A stretch of 64,000 bases of DNA from RPQJ01 sp963778185 (GTDB lineage: Bacteria; Pseudomonadota; Gammaproteobacteria; Steroidobacterales; Steroidobacteraceae), in NCBI GenBank assembly GCA_963778185.1, contig CAVZTF010000003.1:930001-994000 (forward strand). The letters are read 5' to 3'. Under the pieces are notes generated by a model, which had not been told where the DNA came from, ran no database searches, and saw nothing but the letters and a program-made list of their open reading frames with translations. Numbering within the stretch: the stretch's first letter is position 1; each line of letters begins with the position of its first letter. A program made the position numbers and the translations under genes. Shown piece after piece: positions 1 through 8,541 of the stretch.

Positions 1-2
1 AG

Positions 3-71
3 GCGCTCTTCCAGGCGGAGGAGCCGCCGCCCGCGCCGGTCGTGTCGAGGCGGCAGCTGCTGGGCGGCTGA
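3..71 (+). CDS. 3' end of an unidentified gene (partial)
   Basis: The first bases read as an open frame that ends at a TGA at 69-71, giving a 22-residue proline/alanine-rich tail that finishes SRRQLLGG. It would converge on the iron alcohol dehydrogenase gene with a 2-base gap, which suits this tightly packed genome. Too little is present to identify a family, and the frame may be chance. Confidence 0.3.
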   Translation, partial: ALFQAEEPPPAPVVSRRQLLGG

Positions 72-73
72 GG

Positions 74-1249
74 TCAGGCCGCCTTGAGCTCACCCTTGAT
101 GCAGGTGAGGTAGAGCCGCTCGAAGTCCGCCGTGGTCATCGGCAGCGGATTGCCACCCGTCGAGGGATCGGCGAATGCCTGGGGCGCGAACGGCTTCGCG
201 TGCTCTTCCTGCACGCCGATTTCGGCCAACGTGTGCGGGATGCCGATCTCGCGGCGCAGGTCGAGCACCCAGCGCATCACGCCCTCGAAGGAGCGCTCGG
301 CGAGGCCGAGCCAGGCGGCGAGCCGCAGGAACTTGTCTTCGAGCGCCGCGCGATTCCACTCGAGCACGTAGGGCATGACGACGGCGTTCGTGAGGCCGTG
401 GTGGGTGTTGAGGTTGGCGGAGCACGGGTGGCTCAGGCTGTGCATCGCGCCGAGGCCCTTCTGGAACGCCGTGGCTCCCATCGAGGAGGCGACCAGCATG
501 TGCGCGCGCGCCTCGATGTCGGCGCCATTCCTGACCGCGCGCGGCAGGAACTCCTTGATGAGGCGCATGCCCTCCACCGCGATGCCCTCCGCCATCGGGT
601 GATAACCGGGCGCGCAATAGGCCTCGAGGTTGTGCGACAGCGCGTCCATGCCAACAGCCGCCGTGATTTTCGCCGGCAGCCCCACGGTCAGTTCCGGGTC
701 CTCGAGTACGATGCCCGGCATCATCTTCGCGTGGAAGATGATCTTCTTGGTGTGGTCGCGCAGGTCGGTGATGACCGAGGCGCGGCCGACCTCCGAGCCC
801 GTGCCAGCGGTCGTCGGCACTGCGACCACGGGCGCCATGCCGGCGACGTTCACGCGCGTGTACCAGTCCTCGCGGTCCTCGAAGTCCCAGATCGGGCGGG
901 TCTGGCCCACCATCAGCGCAATGGCTTTCGCCGTGTCGAGCGCGCTGCCGCCGCCGAAGGCGATGACGCCGTCGTGCGCGCCGCGGCGGAACGCGGACAC
1001 GCCCGCCGTGACGTTGGCTTCGACGGGATTCGCCTGCACGTCCGAGAACACCTCGCACTCGAGCCCGGCATCACGGCACAGCTTCTGCGAACTCGCAATC
1101 ATCGGCAGCGCGGCGAGGCCCGCGTCCGTCACGAGCAGCGGCCGCTGCATGCCGAGCGCCCGGCAGTGGTCGGGCAGCTCGATGATGCGGCCGGCGCCGA
1201 AGCGGACCAGCGTGGGGTAGTTCCAGTTGCCCTTCAGTGTCGTCGTCAT
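74..1249 (-). CDS. Iron-containing (group III) alcohol dehydrogenase
   Basis: A 391-residue cytoplasmic NAD(P)-dependent alcohol dehydrogenase of the Fe-ADH/FucO family, near the usual 380-390 residues. The start is the ATG at 1247-1249 (MTTTLKGNWN); the open frame runs further upstream but through the hairpin repeats. The dinucleotide-binding loop GGGSALDTAK is near residues 99-108. The expected metal ligands are Asp202 and His206 (MDALSHNLEAY) and His270 and His284 (HSLSHPCSANLNTHHG). It is the last gene of a same-strand run after an aldehyde dehydrogenase, so it probably interconverts the alcohol and aldehyde of the same pathway. The physiological substrate cannot be read from the sequence. 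A 393-base repeat-bearing gap separates it from the upstream gene, so it may have its own promoter. Confidence 0.9.
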   Translation of the reverse strand: MTTTLKGNWNYPTLVRFGAGRIIELPDHCRALGMQRPLLVTDAGLAALPMIASSQKLCRDAGLECEVFSDVQANPVEANVTAGVSAFRRGAHDGVIAFGGGSALDTAKAIALMVGQTRPIWDFEDREDWYTRVNVAGMAPVVAVPTTAGTGSEVGRASVITDLRDHTKKIIFHAKMMPGIVLEDPELTVGLPAKITAAVGMDALSHNLEAYCAPGYHPMAEGIAVEGMRLIKEFLPRAVRNGADIEARAHMLVASSMGATAFQKGLGAMHSLSHPCSANLNTHHGLTNAVVMPYVLEWNRAALEDKFLRLAAWLGLAERSFEGVMRWVLDLRREIGIPHTLAEIGVQEEHAKPFAPQAFADPSTGGNPLPMTTADFERLYLTCIKGELKAA

Positions 1250-1323
1250 GTCGTCCTCACTGCGACGCTCGTGCTGTCGCGCTGTGTTACCGAAGAACGC
1301 GGCGCCGGCGGGCGGTGGCAGGC

Positions 1324-1390
1324 CGGGGATTCCGGGTTCGCCCCGGCTCGCGAAGAAAATATGCTCGCCGGAACGAACCCGGAATCCCCG
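1324..1390. repeat. Hairpin A1 (17-bp outer stem)
   Basis: The arms 1324-1340 and 1374-1390 are perfectly complementary over 17 bp (cggggattccgggttcg). Inside them a CCGG/CCGG pair brackets a 21-base segment at 1347-1367 that is the exact reverse complement of the loop of hairpin A2. Confidence 0.85.
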
Positions 1391-1409
1391 TCTGACAGCC
1401 CGCGGCTGA

Positions 1410-1439
1410 GCGAGTCTTCGCCAGGGCGCGAAGACTCGC
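1410..1439. repeat. Hairpin B1 (12-bp stem, 6-base loop)
   Basis: The stem gcgagtcttcgc / gcgaagactcgc encloses the loop cagggc. Its flanks (ctga before, ac after) match hairpin B2 in inverted orientation. Confidence 0.85.
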
Positions 1440-1505
1440 ACGCCGCATGAAGCGACCACCCACGTCCGAAGCTCGTCCGACGTCGGTGGACGTTACGTGC
1501 GCCGT

Positions 1506-1535
1506 GCGAGTCTTTGCGCCCTGGCAAAGACTCGC
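1506..1535. repeat. Hairpin B2 (12-bp stem, 6-base loop)
   Basis: The stem gcgagtctttgc / gcaaagactcgc encloses gccctg, the reverse complement of the B1 loop. Relative to B1 one C:G stem pair has become T:A, with both sides changed, so the pairing is kept. Confidence 0.85.
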
Positions 1536-1553
1536 TCAGGCGCCGGGTGTCCG

Positions 1554-1622
1554 GCGTTCGATCCGTACGAGTTCCGGCGAGCATATTTTCTTCGCGAGCC
1601 GGAACTCGTACGGATCGAACGC
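1554..1622. repeat. Hairpin A2 (24-bp perfect stem)
   Basis: The arms 1554-1577 and 1599-1622 are perfect reverse complements over 24 bp. The 21-base loop 1578-1598 is the reverse complement of the A1 loop, while the stem sequence beyond CCGG is unrelated to the A1 stem. Confidence 0.85.
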
Positions 1623-1642
1623 CATGCCCCGCCGCCTGAACG

Positions 1643-3031
1643 TCAGGTCTGTAGCCTGAGGTGGAAAGACTTCGGCCGCGTCAGGTGCTCGTACCCGATG
1701 GCGGACAACGTGCAGCCCCGGCCGGAGTCCTTCACGCCCACCCACGCGAGCGCGGGGTCGAGGTAATCGCAGCGGTTCATGAACCACGTGCCGGTCTGCA
1801 CGCGGTCGCCGATGGCGAGCGCTGCCTCCTCGTCCGCCGTCCAGATCGCGGCGGTCAGGCCGAACGCGCTGTCGTTCATCAGCCGCACCGCCTCCTCGTC
1901 CGAGGCGACCTTCATGATCCCGGCCACGGGCCCGAAGATCTCCTCGCGCATCACCGGCATCCCGTGGTCGACGCCGAGCAGCACCTGCGGCGCGAGGTAC
2001 GGCGTACCCGCCTTGCTCGCACCGAATTCCTTCTCGTCGATGACGGCGCGGGCGCCTGCCGCGACCGACGCCGCTATTTGCCTGCGGATCTCGTCCGCCG
2101 CGGTCGTGCGCACCACCGGACCGAGCGTGGTATCCGCGTCGACCGGGCTGCCGAGCACGTACTTGCGCGTGAGGTCCACCCAACCCTCGACGAACGCGTC
2201 GTAGAGGCGCTCGTGCACGTACACACGCTGGATGCCGCAGCACGACTGCCCGGAATTGAAATACGCGCCGTCCACGAGGTTCTCGATGGCATGGGCGAGG
2301 TTCGCGTCGTGGCGAACGTAGGCCGGGTCGCAGCCGCCGAGTTCGAGTCCCGTGCCGATGAAGCGATCGGCCGCTGCGCGCTGCACCGCGTGGCCGCCCG
2401 CGACCGAGCCCGTGAACGCGACGAAATCCACGCGCGGATCGCGGATCACGCGCTCGGTGTCCGCGTGGCTCAAGTGCAGCGCCTGGAACGCTCCCTCGGG
2501 CAGGCCCGCCTCGCGCAGGCATTCCTCGAAGCGCTCCGCGCACAGCGGAGTCTGGGCCGAGTGCTTGAGCACCACGACGTTGCCCGCCATGAGCGCGGGA
2601 ACGACGCTGTTCACCGCGATCAGGTAGGGGTAGTTCCAGGCCGCCACGGTGAACACGACGCCCAGTGGCTCGCGGCGCAGGAAACGGTGGAAACCCGCCT
2701 TGTGCCCCACGTCGATGTCCGCCAGCGCCTCGGGCGCGATGGCGATCATGTGCCGCGCCCGATCGAGCGTGCCGCGCACCTCGCTCGGCGAGTAGCGAAT
2801 GGGCCGGCCCATCTGCCAGGTGAGTTCCTCTGCGATCGCGTCCCGATGCGACTCGAACGCGTCGCAGAAGCGACCGAGGATCGCGGAACGTTCGGCCATC
2901 GGCACTGCGCGCCACACGCGCTGGGCGAGCCTGGCGCTCTCGAGCGCAGCGTCGACCTGCACTGGCGTGGCAAGCGCGCGCTCGACGTAGACGCGGCCGT
3001 CGACGGGGGAGAGGGTGCGTTGGATGGTCAT
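1643..3031 (-). CDS. NAD(P)-dependent aldehyde dehydrogenase
   Basis: A 462-residue cytoplasmic member of the aldehyde dehydrogenase superfamily that oxidises an aldehyde to its acid. The visible catalytic set is Asn133 (AAWNYPY), general base Glu230 (GLELGG) and nucleophile Cys264 (NSGQSCC). The Glu-to-Cys spacing of 34 residues is the family standard. The N-terminal PVDGRVYVERALAT segment is also typical. It starts 27 bases after the stop of the glutamine-synthetase-like gene on the same strand, so the two are probably cotranscribed. In amine catabolism a gamma-glutamyl ligase and an aldehyde dehydrogenase often work in the same pathway, which suggests but does not prove an amine substrate. 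Succinate-semialdehyde or a gamma-glutamyl-aminoaldehyde are possible substrates. Confidence 0.92.
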   Translation of the reverse strand: MTIQRTLSPVDGRVYVERALATPVQVDAALESARLAQRVWRAVPMAERSAILGRFCDAFESHRDAIAEELTWQMGRPIRYSPSEVRGTLDRARHMIAIAPEALADIDVGHKAGFHRFLRREPLGVVFTVAAWNYPYLIAVNSVVPALMAGNVVVLKHSAQTPLCAERFEECLREAGLPEGAFQALHLSHADTERVIRDPRVDFVAFTGSVAGGHAVQRAAADRFIGTGLELGGCDPAYVRHDANLAHAIENLVDGAYFNSGQSCCGIQRVYVHERLYDAFVEGWVDLTRKYVLGSPVDADTTLGPVVRTTAADEIRRQIAASVAAGARAVIDEKEFGASKAGTPYLAPQVLLGVDHGMPVMREEIFGPVAGIMKVASDEEAVRLMNDSAFGLTAAIWTADEEAALAIGDRVQTGTWFMNRCDYLDPALAWVGVKDSGRGCTLSAIGYEHLTRPKSFHLRLQT

Positions 3032-3057
3032 GGGCGCCTGCGAGGACCGTTGAAAAG

Positions 3058-4425
3058 TCAGATTATCTCGAAGTACCTGGACAGCTCCCAGTCCGAGATG
3101 TGCTTACGAAACTCCCGCTCTTCCCATTCGCGGGTGGCGGCGAAGTGCTCGACGAAGGCGTCGCCGAACCAGTCGCGGGCCATCTTCGAGGCCTTGAGGC
3201 GCTGGGCGGAATCCCAGAGGGTGCGCGGCAGCGCGAGACGCGCGGGGTACTTGCGGTCGTAGGCGTTGCCGGTCACCACGGGCTCGGGCTCGACCCTGTT
3301 CTCGACGCCCCACAGGCCCGAGGCGAGTGCGGCGGAGAGGATCACGTAGGGGTTCGCGTCCGCGGCGGCAACGCGATACTCGACGCGCTGTGACTTCGGG
3401 CTGCCCGGGATCACGCGCAGGGCCGTCGTACGGTTCTCCACGCCCCAGGTCGAGTCGGTCGGCGCCCAGTAGCCCGGGATCAGCCGCCGGTAGGAGTTGA
3501 TCGTCGGCGCGACCATGGCCAGCAGCTCGGGCATCAGCTTCTGTTGCCCACCGACGAACCAGCGCATCGCGTCACTCATCGAATTCGGCTTGCCGGCCTC
3601 GTGGAACACCGACTCGCCGGACTTCGACTTGAGCGACAGGTGGATGTGCCCGCTCTGTCCCGGCAGGTCCTTCGCCCACTTGGCCATGAACGTCGCCATG
3701 AGGCCGTTCTTCTGCGCGATGACCTTGGCGAACGTCTTGAAGAGCGCGGCCTTGTCCGCCGACGCGAGCGCCCTGTCGAAGGCGATCGCCGCTTCCATGA
3801 CGCCGGGACCCGTCTCCTCGTGCAGGCCCTCGATGGCCATGTCCATCACCCGGCAATGGTCGAGCAACTGCCGGTAGAAATCGCTGCCCGCGCTGTTGCG
3901 GATCACGGAATAGCCGAACCAGCCGGGCGCCATCGGCGTCAGGCCGCGGTAGTTCTTCTCGCGCACCGACTCCGGCGTTTCCCTGAACACGAAGAACTCA
4001 TACTCGAAGCCTGCATAGGCCTCGTAGCCCATCGCCCGGCCGCGCTCGATCACGCGACGCAACAGGTTGCGCGGGCAGACCGTTTCGCCCGGCGGTGAGA
4101 ACTCACCGAGGAAGAACAGCCCGTCGTCCTCGAACGGCAGCGTGCGGCAGGTCTCGGGCAGGATGCGAACCGGAGCGTCCGGGTACCCCGTGTGCCAGCC
4201 GGTCAACTTCACGTTGTCGTAGAGCTGGTCCTGGCAGTCCCAGCCCAGCACGACGTCGCAGAAACCGAAGCCGCCGTCCAGCGACGAGAGGAACTTGTCA
4301 CGCGAGATGTACTTCCCGCGCATGACTCCGTCGATGTCGAAGACGCCGACCTTGACGTTCTGGACGTTGCGACTCTCGATGAGCGCACGAGCGTCGGCCG
4401 CCGTCTTCACCTGACGTGGTTCCAT
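3058..4425 (-). CDS. Glutamine-synthetase-like ligase (GlnA/PuuA type)
   Basis: A 455-residue protein with the glutamine synthetase fold, which joins glutamate to ammonia or an amine at the cost of ATP. The start chosen is the ATG at 4423-4425 because GGGAG sits about ten bases upstream. The beta-grasp N-terminus carries VFDIDGVMRGKYISRDKF. The catalytic domain keeps the metal-binding Glu pair FEYEFF (about 141-143), HEETGPGVMEAAI (about 202-214) and SGHIHLSL with His260 and His262. The HEETGPGVME form is typical of the GS-like amine ligases and unlike GlnA of nitrogen assimilation. No adenylylation-loop signature is obvious. It lies between a radical SAM gene and an aldehyde dehydrogenase, so a gamma-glutamyl-amine synthetase role is the best guess. 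Confidence 0.85.
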   Translation of the reverse strand: MEPRQVKTAADARALIESRNVQNVKVGVFDIDGVMRGKYISRDKFLSSLDGGFGFCDVVLGWDCQDQLYDNVKLTGWHTGYPDAPVRILPETCRTLPFEDDGLFFLGEFSPPGETVCPRNLLRRVIERGRAMGYEAYAGFEYEFFVFRETPESVREKNYRGLTPMAPGWFGYSVIRNSAGSDFYRQLLDHCRVMDMAIEGLHEETGPGVMEAAIAFDRALASADKAALFKTFAKVIAQKNGLMATFMAKWAKDLPGQSGHIHLSLKSKSGESVFHEAGKPNSMSDAMRWFVGGQQKLMPELLAMVAPTINSYRRLIPGYWAPTDSTWGVENRTTALRVIPGSPKSQRVEYRVAAADANPYVILSAALASGLWGVENRVEPEPVVTGNAYDRKYPARLALPRTLWDSAQRLKASKMARDWFGDAFVEHFAATREWEEREFRKHISDWELSRYFEII

Positions 4426-4520
4426 GCATTGGCTCCCGCGGATGCTTCTATTCGTTGTCGTGCGGAGTGTGTACCCGCGCGGTCGGGCGAGTATAGAACG
4501 GTCCGTGACGACTGCCAGCA

Positions 4521-4551
4521 GGCAGCCATGCTGCGACGCAGCATGTCTGCC
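4521..4551 (-). terminator. Hairpin just after the radical SAM gene
   Basis: The palindrome catgctgcg-a-cgcagcatg (4527-4545) extends through one mismatch into ggcag/ctgcc, giving about 14 paired bases immediately after the TAG of the radical SAM gene. No T-tract follows, so it may pause or stabilise the 3' end rather than terminate intrinsically. Confidence 0.4.
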
Positions 4552-6293
4552 TAGCCGGTTGTGCGCCCCAGGATGCGCCGCCCCATGATGCGCAGGACCT
4601 CGCCGAGCCTGAACTTGGACAGCCCTCCCCGCCAGAACAGTTCGCGCTTGTCGCACACCGTGGACATGCTGAAGCGCGAGATCTCCCCTTTCAGCGCTGC
4701 GTCGGCCGCAGGGTCGCCGCCCTGCGCCAGCGCGGACTCGAGCCTCGCGCGCAACGCGCTCGCCGCCGCGATGCCCGCCGCCACCCGGCGGCCCCGCCGC
4801 CGCGAGATGCGCCCGTACCTCATCTTGAACTCATTCAGCCGCCGGGCCGCCTCGTAGGTCGCGTCGACCAGCTCGCGGCGCGTCATCCATTCCGTTTCGT
4901 AGTTCAGGATGTGTTCCCACGTCGGCTGCACCAGCAACTGCCGGTGTTCCTCGAGCGTGCGGGCGAACAGGCGATACCCGAAGCGCCCGGGCTCCTCGAA
5001 GCCACGGCTGCCGGGATCGATGAACGGCCCCATCGGCGAAATGAAACAGGAGAGGCGCTTGTCCCCGAGCTGGAACAGGTGCTCGCAGTAGTCGACCATC
5101 CGGCTGACCGACTCGAGCGTCTGCCCCGGGAGTCCGATCATGAAGAAGACGTCCAGGCGCTCGCACCTGAGTCGCAGCGCCTCGCGCAGCATTTCCTCCA
5201 TCTGCCCGGTGGTGTAGTCCGCCTCACCTTCCTGCGCATTGCGAACGAGCTGATCGTGGCTCTCCGGACTGAACTCGATGCTCCAATGGGGAACGCAACC
5301 GTCGATCTCCCGCAGGAACTCCGCCGGCGGCACCGTGAAGAGCTCGAAGATGATCTCGTTCTGCAATCCCGAATTGCGCAGGCGGTCGAGGACCTCGCTC
5401 GCGTGGTCGGACCCCGCCTGGCGCAGGTCGCCGATGAGCGCGATCGGACCCTTCGTCAGGCGAGCGAAGGCCTCGACGTTCGCGACGAGACTCGCGGGGC
5501 TGCGGAACACCGGCCGCTGGCGCTTGGTCAGGTGCGTGCAGGTCGTGTGCGAGCTGCCGCAGGTGACGCACTCGTAGGCGCAGCCCTTCACGGTGAACAC
5601 CGCCGCGATCGGGTTCCGCCACCAGCCGTTGAACGGCAGCGCGCTCTCCATGTCGCGGTAGCGCGCCATCATTTCGACGACGAGGTCGGGTCGGATGTCG
5701 ACGTAGTCGAGCGTCGTCGGCACGAATGTGTGCGGGTTGATCCGGACTTTTCCCGCGTCCTTCCAGGCGAGATTCGGGATCCGGTCGAGGGGAGTCCCGT
5801 CCCGCAACGCGACCAGCAGCTGGTGCAGCGGCGGCTCGGTGCTGTCGCCGCGCAGGACGAAGTCGACCTGCGGGTAGTCGATCAGTTCGCGATGAAAGTA
5901 CGTCGCCGACAAACCGCCCATGATCACCGGCACGTCCGGGTGCTTCTCCTTCACGATTCGCGCCACTTCGAGCGCACCGTGGGCGTGGGGCAGCCAGTGC
6001 AGGTCGATGCCCACGGCCCGTGGCCGCTGGCGCGCGATGAACGCCGGTACGTCGAATCGGCGGCTGTTCATCATGCGCAGCGCGAGGTTCACGATCCTCA
6101 CGCTCATGCCACGCTCGTGCAGGTAGCTGCCGATGGTCAGGAATCCGAGCGGGTACATCTCGAACACGGTCGACGAAGGGACCATGTCGCTGACCGGGCC
6201 GTACAGGATGGCGCGCTCGCGGAAGTCGTAGACGCTCGGCGCGTGCAGGAGCAGCAGGTCCGGGTCTGGACGTGATCGCCCTGTCTGCTGCAT
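4551..6293 (-). CDS. B12-binding-domain radical SAM protein
   Basis: A 580-residue protein with an N-terminal cobalamin-binding-type domain (about residues 10-165, with IMGGLSATYFHREL and FVLRGDSTEPPL) followed by a radical SAM core. The iron-sulfur motif is Cys238-x3-Cys242-x2-Cys245 in GCAYECVTCG, and FFMIGLPGQT near the middle of the barrel also fits. Such enzymes generate a 5'-deoxyadenosyl radical and many transfer a methyl group or rearrange a carbon skeleton. The ATG at 6291-6293 is preferred because AGGGA lies about nine bases upstream. A TTG at 6315-6317 overlapping the MlrC stop would add eight residues. The gene follows the M81 peptidase gene and belongs to the same run. Its substrate is unknown, and its place among catabolic enzymes is unusual. 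Confidence 0.85.
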   Translation of the reverse strand: MQQTGRSRPDPDLLLLHAPSVYDFRERAILYGPVSDMVPSSTVFEMYPLGFLTIGSYLHERGMSVRIVNLALRMMNSRRFDVPAFIARQRPRAVGIDLHWLPHAHGALEVARIVKEKHPDVPVIMGGLSATYFHRELIDYPQVDFVLRGDSTEPPLHQLLVALRDGTPLDRIPNLAWKDAGKVRINPHTFVPTTLDYVDIRPDLVVEMMARYRDMESALPFNGWWRNPIAAVFTVKGCAYECVTCGSSHTTCTHLTKRQRPVFRSPASLVANVEAFARLTKGPIALIGDLRQAGSDHASEVLDRLRNSGLQNEIIFELFTVPPAEFLREIDGCVPHWSIEFSPESHDQLVRNAQEGEADYTTGQMEEMLREALRLRCERLDVFFMIGLPGQTLESVSRMVDYCEHLFQLGDKRLSCFISPMGPFIDPGSRGFEEPGRFGYRLFARTLEEHRQLLVQPTWEHILNYETEWMTRRELVDATYEAARRLNEFKMRYGRISRRRGRRVAAGIAAASALRARLESALAQGGDPAADAALKGEISRFSMSTVCDKRELFWRGGLSKFRLGEVLRIMGRRILGRTTG

Positions 6294-6313
6294 GTCGGTC
6301 GTTCCCTGCGCGG

Positions 6314-7798
6314 TCAACGTGGTCGCGGGCTCGTGCGCATGCCGGGCCTGAGCTTCGTGAACGGCAGCTGCGCCGGGTCAGCGATGTTCGGCCCCGGAGC
6401 CTCGACCACCAGGATGCGGCTCGCGAGCGACCCGAAGTCCGCCCGGAAGTGCACCGAGCTCTTGAGCGCCAGCACCGCGAATTCGGCAGGCTCGGCGCGC
6501 AGGTGACGGAACATCGCCTGGTCCGCCGCCTGCTGCTTGCGGCTCGCCACCGCGATGCGCACACCACCGTGCTCGAGCAACGCCATGGGGCCGAGCTCGA
6601 ACCGTCCGCCGCGATAGAACGGCCCGGTGCCGGTGAAGCGTCCGTCGCCGAGGGCCACCACCCTGAAGCGCGCCTCGAGCGGCGTCTCTCCCGCGGTGCC
6701 GGTGCGCGCGCCGAGCCGCAGGTCCACGCTCGCACCCTCACCCGCCGCGTGCGCCCTCACGGCCGCTTCCGGGTCGCAGATCACGCCCGCGAGCACACCC
6801 TGAGTGCGGCTTGCGACCAGTGCCTTGACCAGGCTCATCGTGTCCGCGTTGCCGCCGGCACCGGGGTTGTCCTGCGTGTCCGCCAGGATGAGCGGCCGGC
6901 CGCGCGGTGCAGGCGTGCGCGCAAGCTCCACGATGGCCTGCTCGACGGTGTACAACTCGAGTGCGAATTCACCTTCGCGCTGCCGCAGTTCGCCGGCGAG
7001 CTGGCGTGCCGTAGTCGCGACGACGAAGGCGTCGCTGCCGCAGGCGTACACGGAGGGCCCGCAGTCGGCCACGTCGGCCGCCGGGAATCCGGGCGCGAGG
7101 CCGAGCGCCAGGACGGTGCCGCGCTCGGCCGCCTCCGCCTCCGCCATCAGCGACTGCAGCGGCTCGGCCAGCGTGGAACCCGACGTAAGCGGGACCAGGA
7201 AGTCCGCCTGCTCGAGATAGCTCACGACCTGCTTTCCGCCCAGGAGGTCGTGCATCACGCGCGCGGCCCGTGCGCCGCAGTCCGCCATGTCGACGTGCGG
7301 GTAGGTCCTGTAGGACACGAGCGTCGTTGCCTGCCGAGCCATCTGCCGCGAAACGTTGGCGTGGAAGTCGAGGCTCGCGACCACCGGCACCGCCGGGCCC
7401 ACGGTCTCCCGTACGCGCCGCAGCACCTCGCCGTCGGCATCGTCGAGATGCTCCGCCACCATCGCCCCGTGCAGGTCGAGATAGACGGCGTCGACCGTGC
7501 CCGCTGCGCGCAGGTCGTCGACCATCAGGGTTGCTATGCGCTCGAATGCGTCGTGAGTCACGTGGCCGGACGGCTGCGCCGAGCACCAGGCGAGCGGCAC
7601 GAGTTCGTGGTGCAGCGAGCGGGCCTCGGCCACGAAGCCCGCGGCCGGCAGGTTGATGCCGTGCACGGATTCGAGCATCGCCGGCCCGCGGACGAGGCCC
7701 GGCCATGCGTCGGGCGCCTCGAAGTCCGCGTACGTCGCCTTGACTGGCGAGAACGTGTTGGTCTCGTGCTGGAAGCCACCGACGGCGATGCGGGCCAT
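6314..7798 (-). CDS. M81 family metallopeptidase (MlrC-like)
   Basis: A 494-residue protein of the microcystin LR degradation protein MlrC family, a putative zinc enzyme of the cytoplasm. The N-terminus has the hallmark HETNTFSP (residues 11-18), and the probable metal ligands include YLDLHGAMVAEHLDDADGE and SLDFHANVS. Length is typical for the family (about 490). It is the first gene of the minus-strand run and is divergent from a TetR gene 58 bases away, which probably controls it. In MlrC the enzyme cleaves small peptides, but most family members sit in catabolic operons of unknown substrate. A role in hydrolysing a gamma-glutamyl or other amide is possible and unproven. Confidence 0.9.
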   Translation of the reverse strand: MARIAVGGFQHETNTFSPVKATYADFEAPDAWPGLVRGPAMLESVHGINLPAAGFVAEARSLHHELVPLAWCSAQPSGHVTHDAFERIATLMVDDLRAAGTVDAVYLDLHGAMVAEHLDDADGEVLRRVRETVGPAVPVVASLDFHANVSRQMARQATTLVSYRTYPHVDMADCGARAARVMHDLLGGKQVVSYLEQADFLVPLTSGSTLAEPLQSLMAEAEAAERGTVLALGLAPGFPAADVADCGPSVYACGSDAFVVATTARQLAGELRQREGEFALELYTVEQAIVELARTPAPRGRPLILADTQDNPGAGGNADTMSLVKALVASRTQGVLAGVICDPEAAVRAHAAGEGASVDLRLGARTGTAGETPLEARFRVVALGDGRFTGTGPFYRGGRFELGPMALLEHGGVRIAVASRKQQAADQAMFRHLRAEPAEFAVLALKSSVHFRADFGSLASRILVVEAPGPNIADPAQLPFTKLRPGMRTSPRPR

Positions 7799-7856
7799 GG
7801 CTCAATATGCCACGGCACGCGACCGCCTGCCTTGCCGGCCGGGCCGTCGGAGTAGA

Positions 7857-8534
7857 ATGCCGACCCTGATGAATGAGTCCCCCGCCGACCCCGACCAGGG
7901 CACGTCCCTGCCTCCGCGGCCGCGCAAGCTGCCGCAACAATCGCGCTCACGACTGCTGGTGGCCTCCGTCAAGGAGGCTTGCCTCAAGATCCTCCGGCAG
8001 AAGGGCCCGCGCGCGCTGACGGCTTCCGAGATCGCCGAGGTCTCGGGCGTCTCGATGGGCTCGATCTATCAGTACTTCCCGAACGTGGACGCGATCGTCG
8101 CCACCGTCTACGAGGACTTGATCGAGCAGGAAGTGCGGACGGCCATCGAGCACCTGTCCGCGACCCACCACCAGGTGACCCTACGGGACGCATTGACCGC
8201 GCTGATCGGGGGAACGCTGGCCTTCCACCGGCGCATGCTCGCCCTCGACCAGGACTTCCACCAGCGCTTCTACCAGGCCTTCAGCCTGACGAAATGGTTC
8301 AACCGGCTCGCCGGCGACCCGCAGGCCGCGACCCGCCTGGTCCACGAACTGCTCGTCGCGCACCGTGACGAGGTGCCGTCGCGAAACCCGGAGATGGAGG
8401 CCTTCGTCGTGACCTCCGCGTTGAACTCCGTCGTCCTCGAGGCCGTGAAGTTGCACCCCGAGTACCTCGAGTCGCCAGACTTCACGGATTGCCTGCTGGA
8501 GCTCACCTTCGCCGTGCTGGGCCGCCAGCCCTGA
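7857..8534 (+). CDS. TetR family transcriptional regulator
   Basis: A 225-residue DNA-binding repressor. The N-terminal helix-turn-helix reads LTASEIAEVSGVSMGSIYQY followed by FPNVDAIVATVYEDL, the classic TetR helix 2-4 arrangement. The C-terminal helical ligand domain is of the AefR/TetR_C type. GGAG at 7849-7852 suits the ATG at 7857 better than the one at 7869. It is divergent from the M81 peptidase, so the likely target is the intervening 58 bases and the catabolic run behind it. I could not identify a clean palindromic operator there. Confidence 0.88.
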   Translation: MPTLMNESPADPDQGTSLPPRPRKLPQQSRSRLLVASVKEACLKILRQKGPRALTASEIAEVSGVSMGSIYQYFPNVDAIVATVYEDLIEQEVRTAIEHLSATHHQVTLRDALTALIGGTLAFHRRMLALDQDFHQRFYQAFSLTKWFNRLAGDPQAATRLVHELLVAHRDEVPSRNPEMEAFVVTSALNSVVLEAVKLHPEYLESPDFTDCLLELTFAVLGRQP

Positions 8535-8541
8535 GGCGCCG

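Larger units (their letters stand above)
1324..1622. repeat. Inverted duplication of two nested hairpins (A-B ... B-A)
   Basis: The 393-base gap between the Fe-ADH start and the aldehyde dehydrogenase stop holds four perfect hairpins arranged as an inverted duplication about position 1472.5. The outer hairpins (1324-1390 and 1554-1622) share an identical 29-base inverted core (1343-1371 versus 1574-1602) but have unrelated long stems. The inner hairpins (1410-1439 and 1506-1535) share their loop and flanks and differ by one base pair exchanged on both sides of the stem. No protein reads through plausibly. It resembles a REP/BIME-like palindromic unit more than a plain terminator, because no T-tract follows any stem. 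Confidence 0.85.

Noticed and set aside
6294..6317. TTG start of the radical SAM gene overlapping MlrC
   Set aside because: The ATG at 6293 has AGGGA at about nine bases; the longer start adds no conserved residues. It remains a possible alternative.
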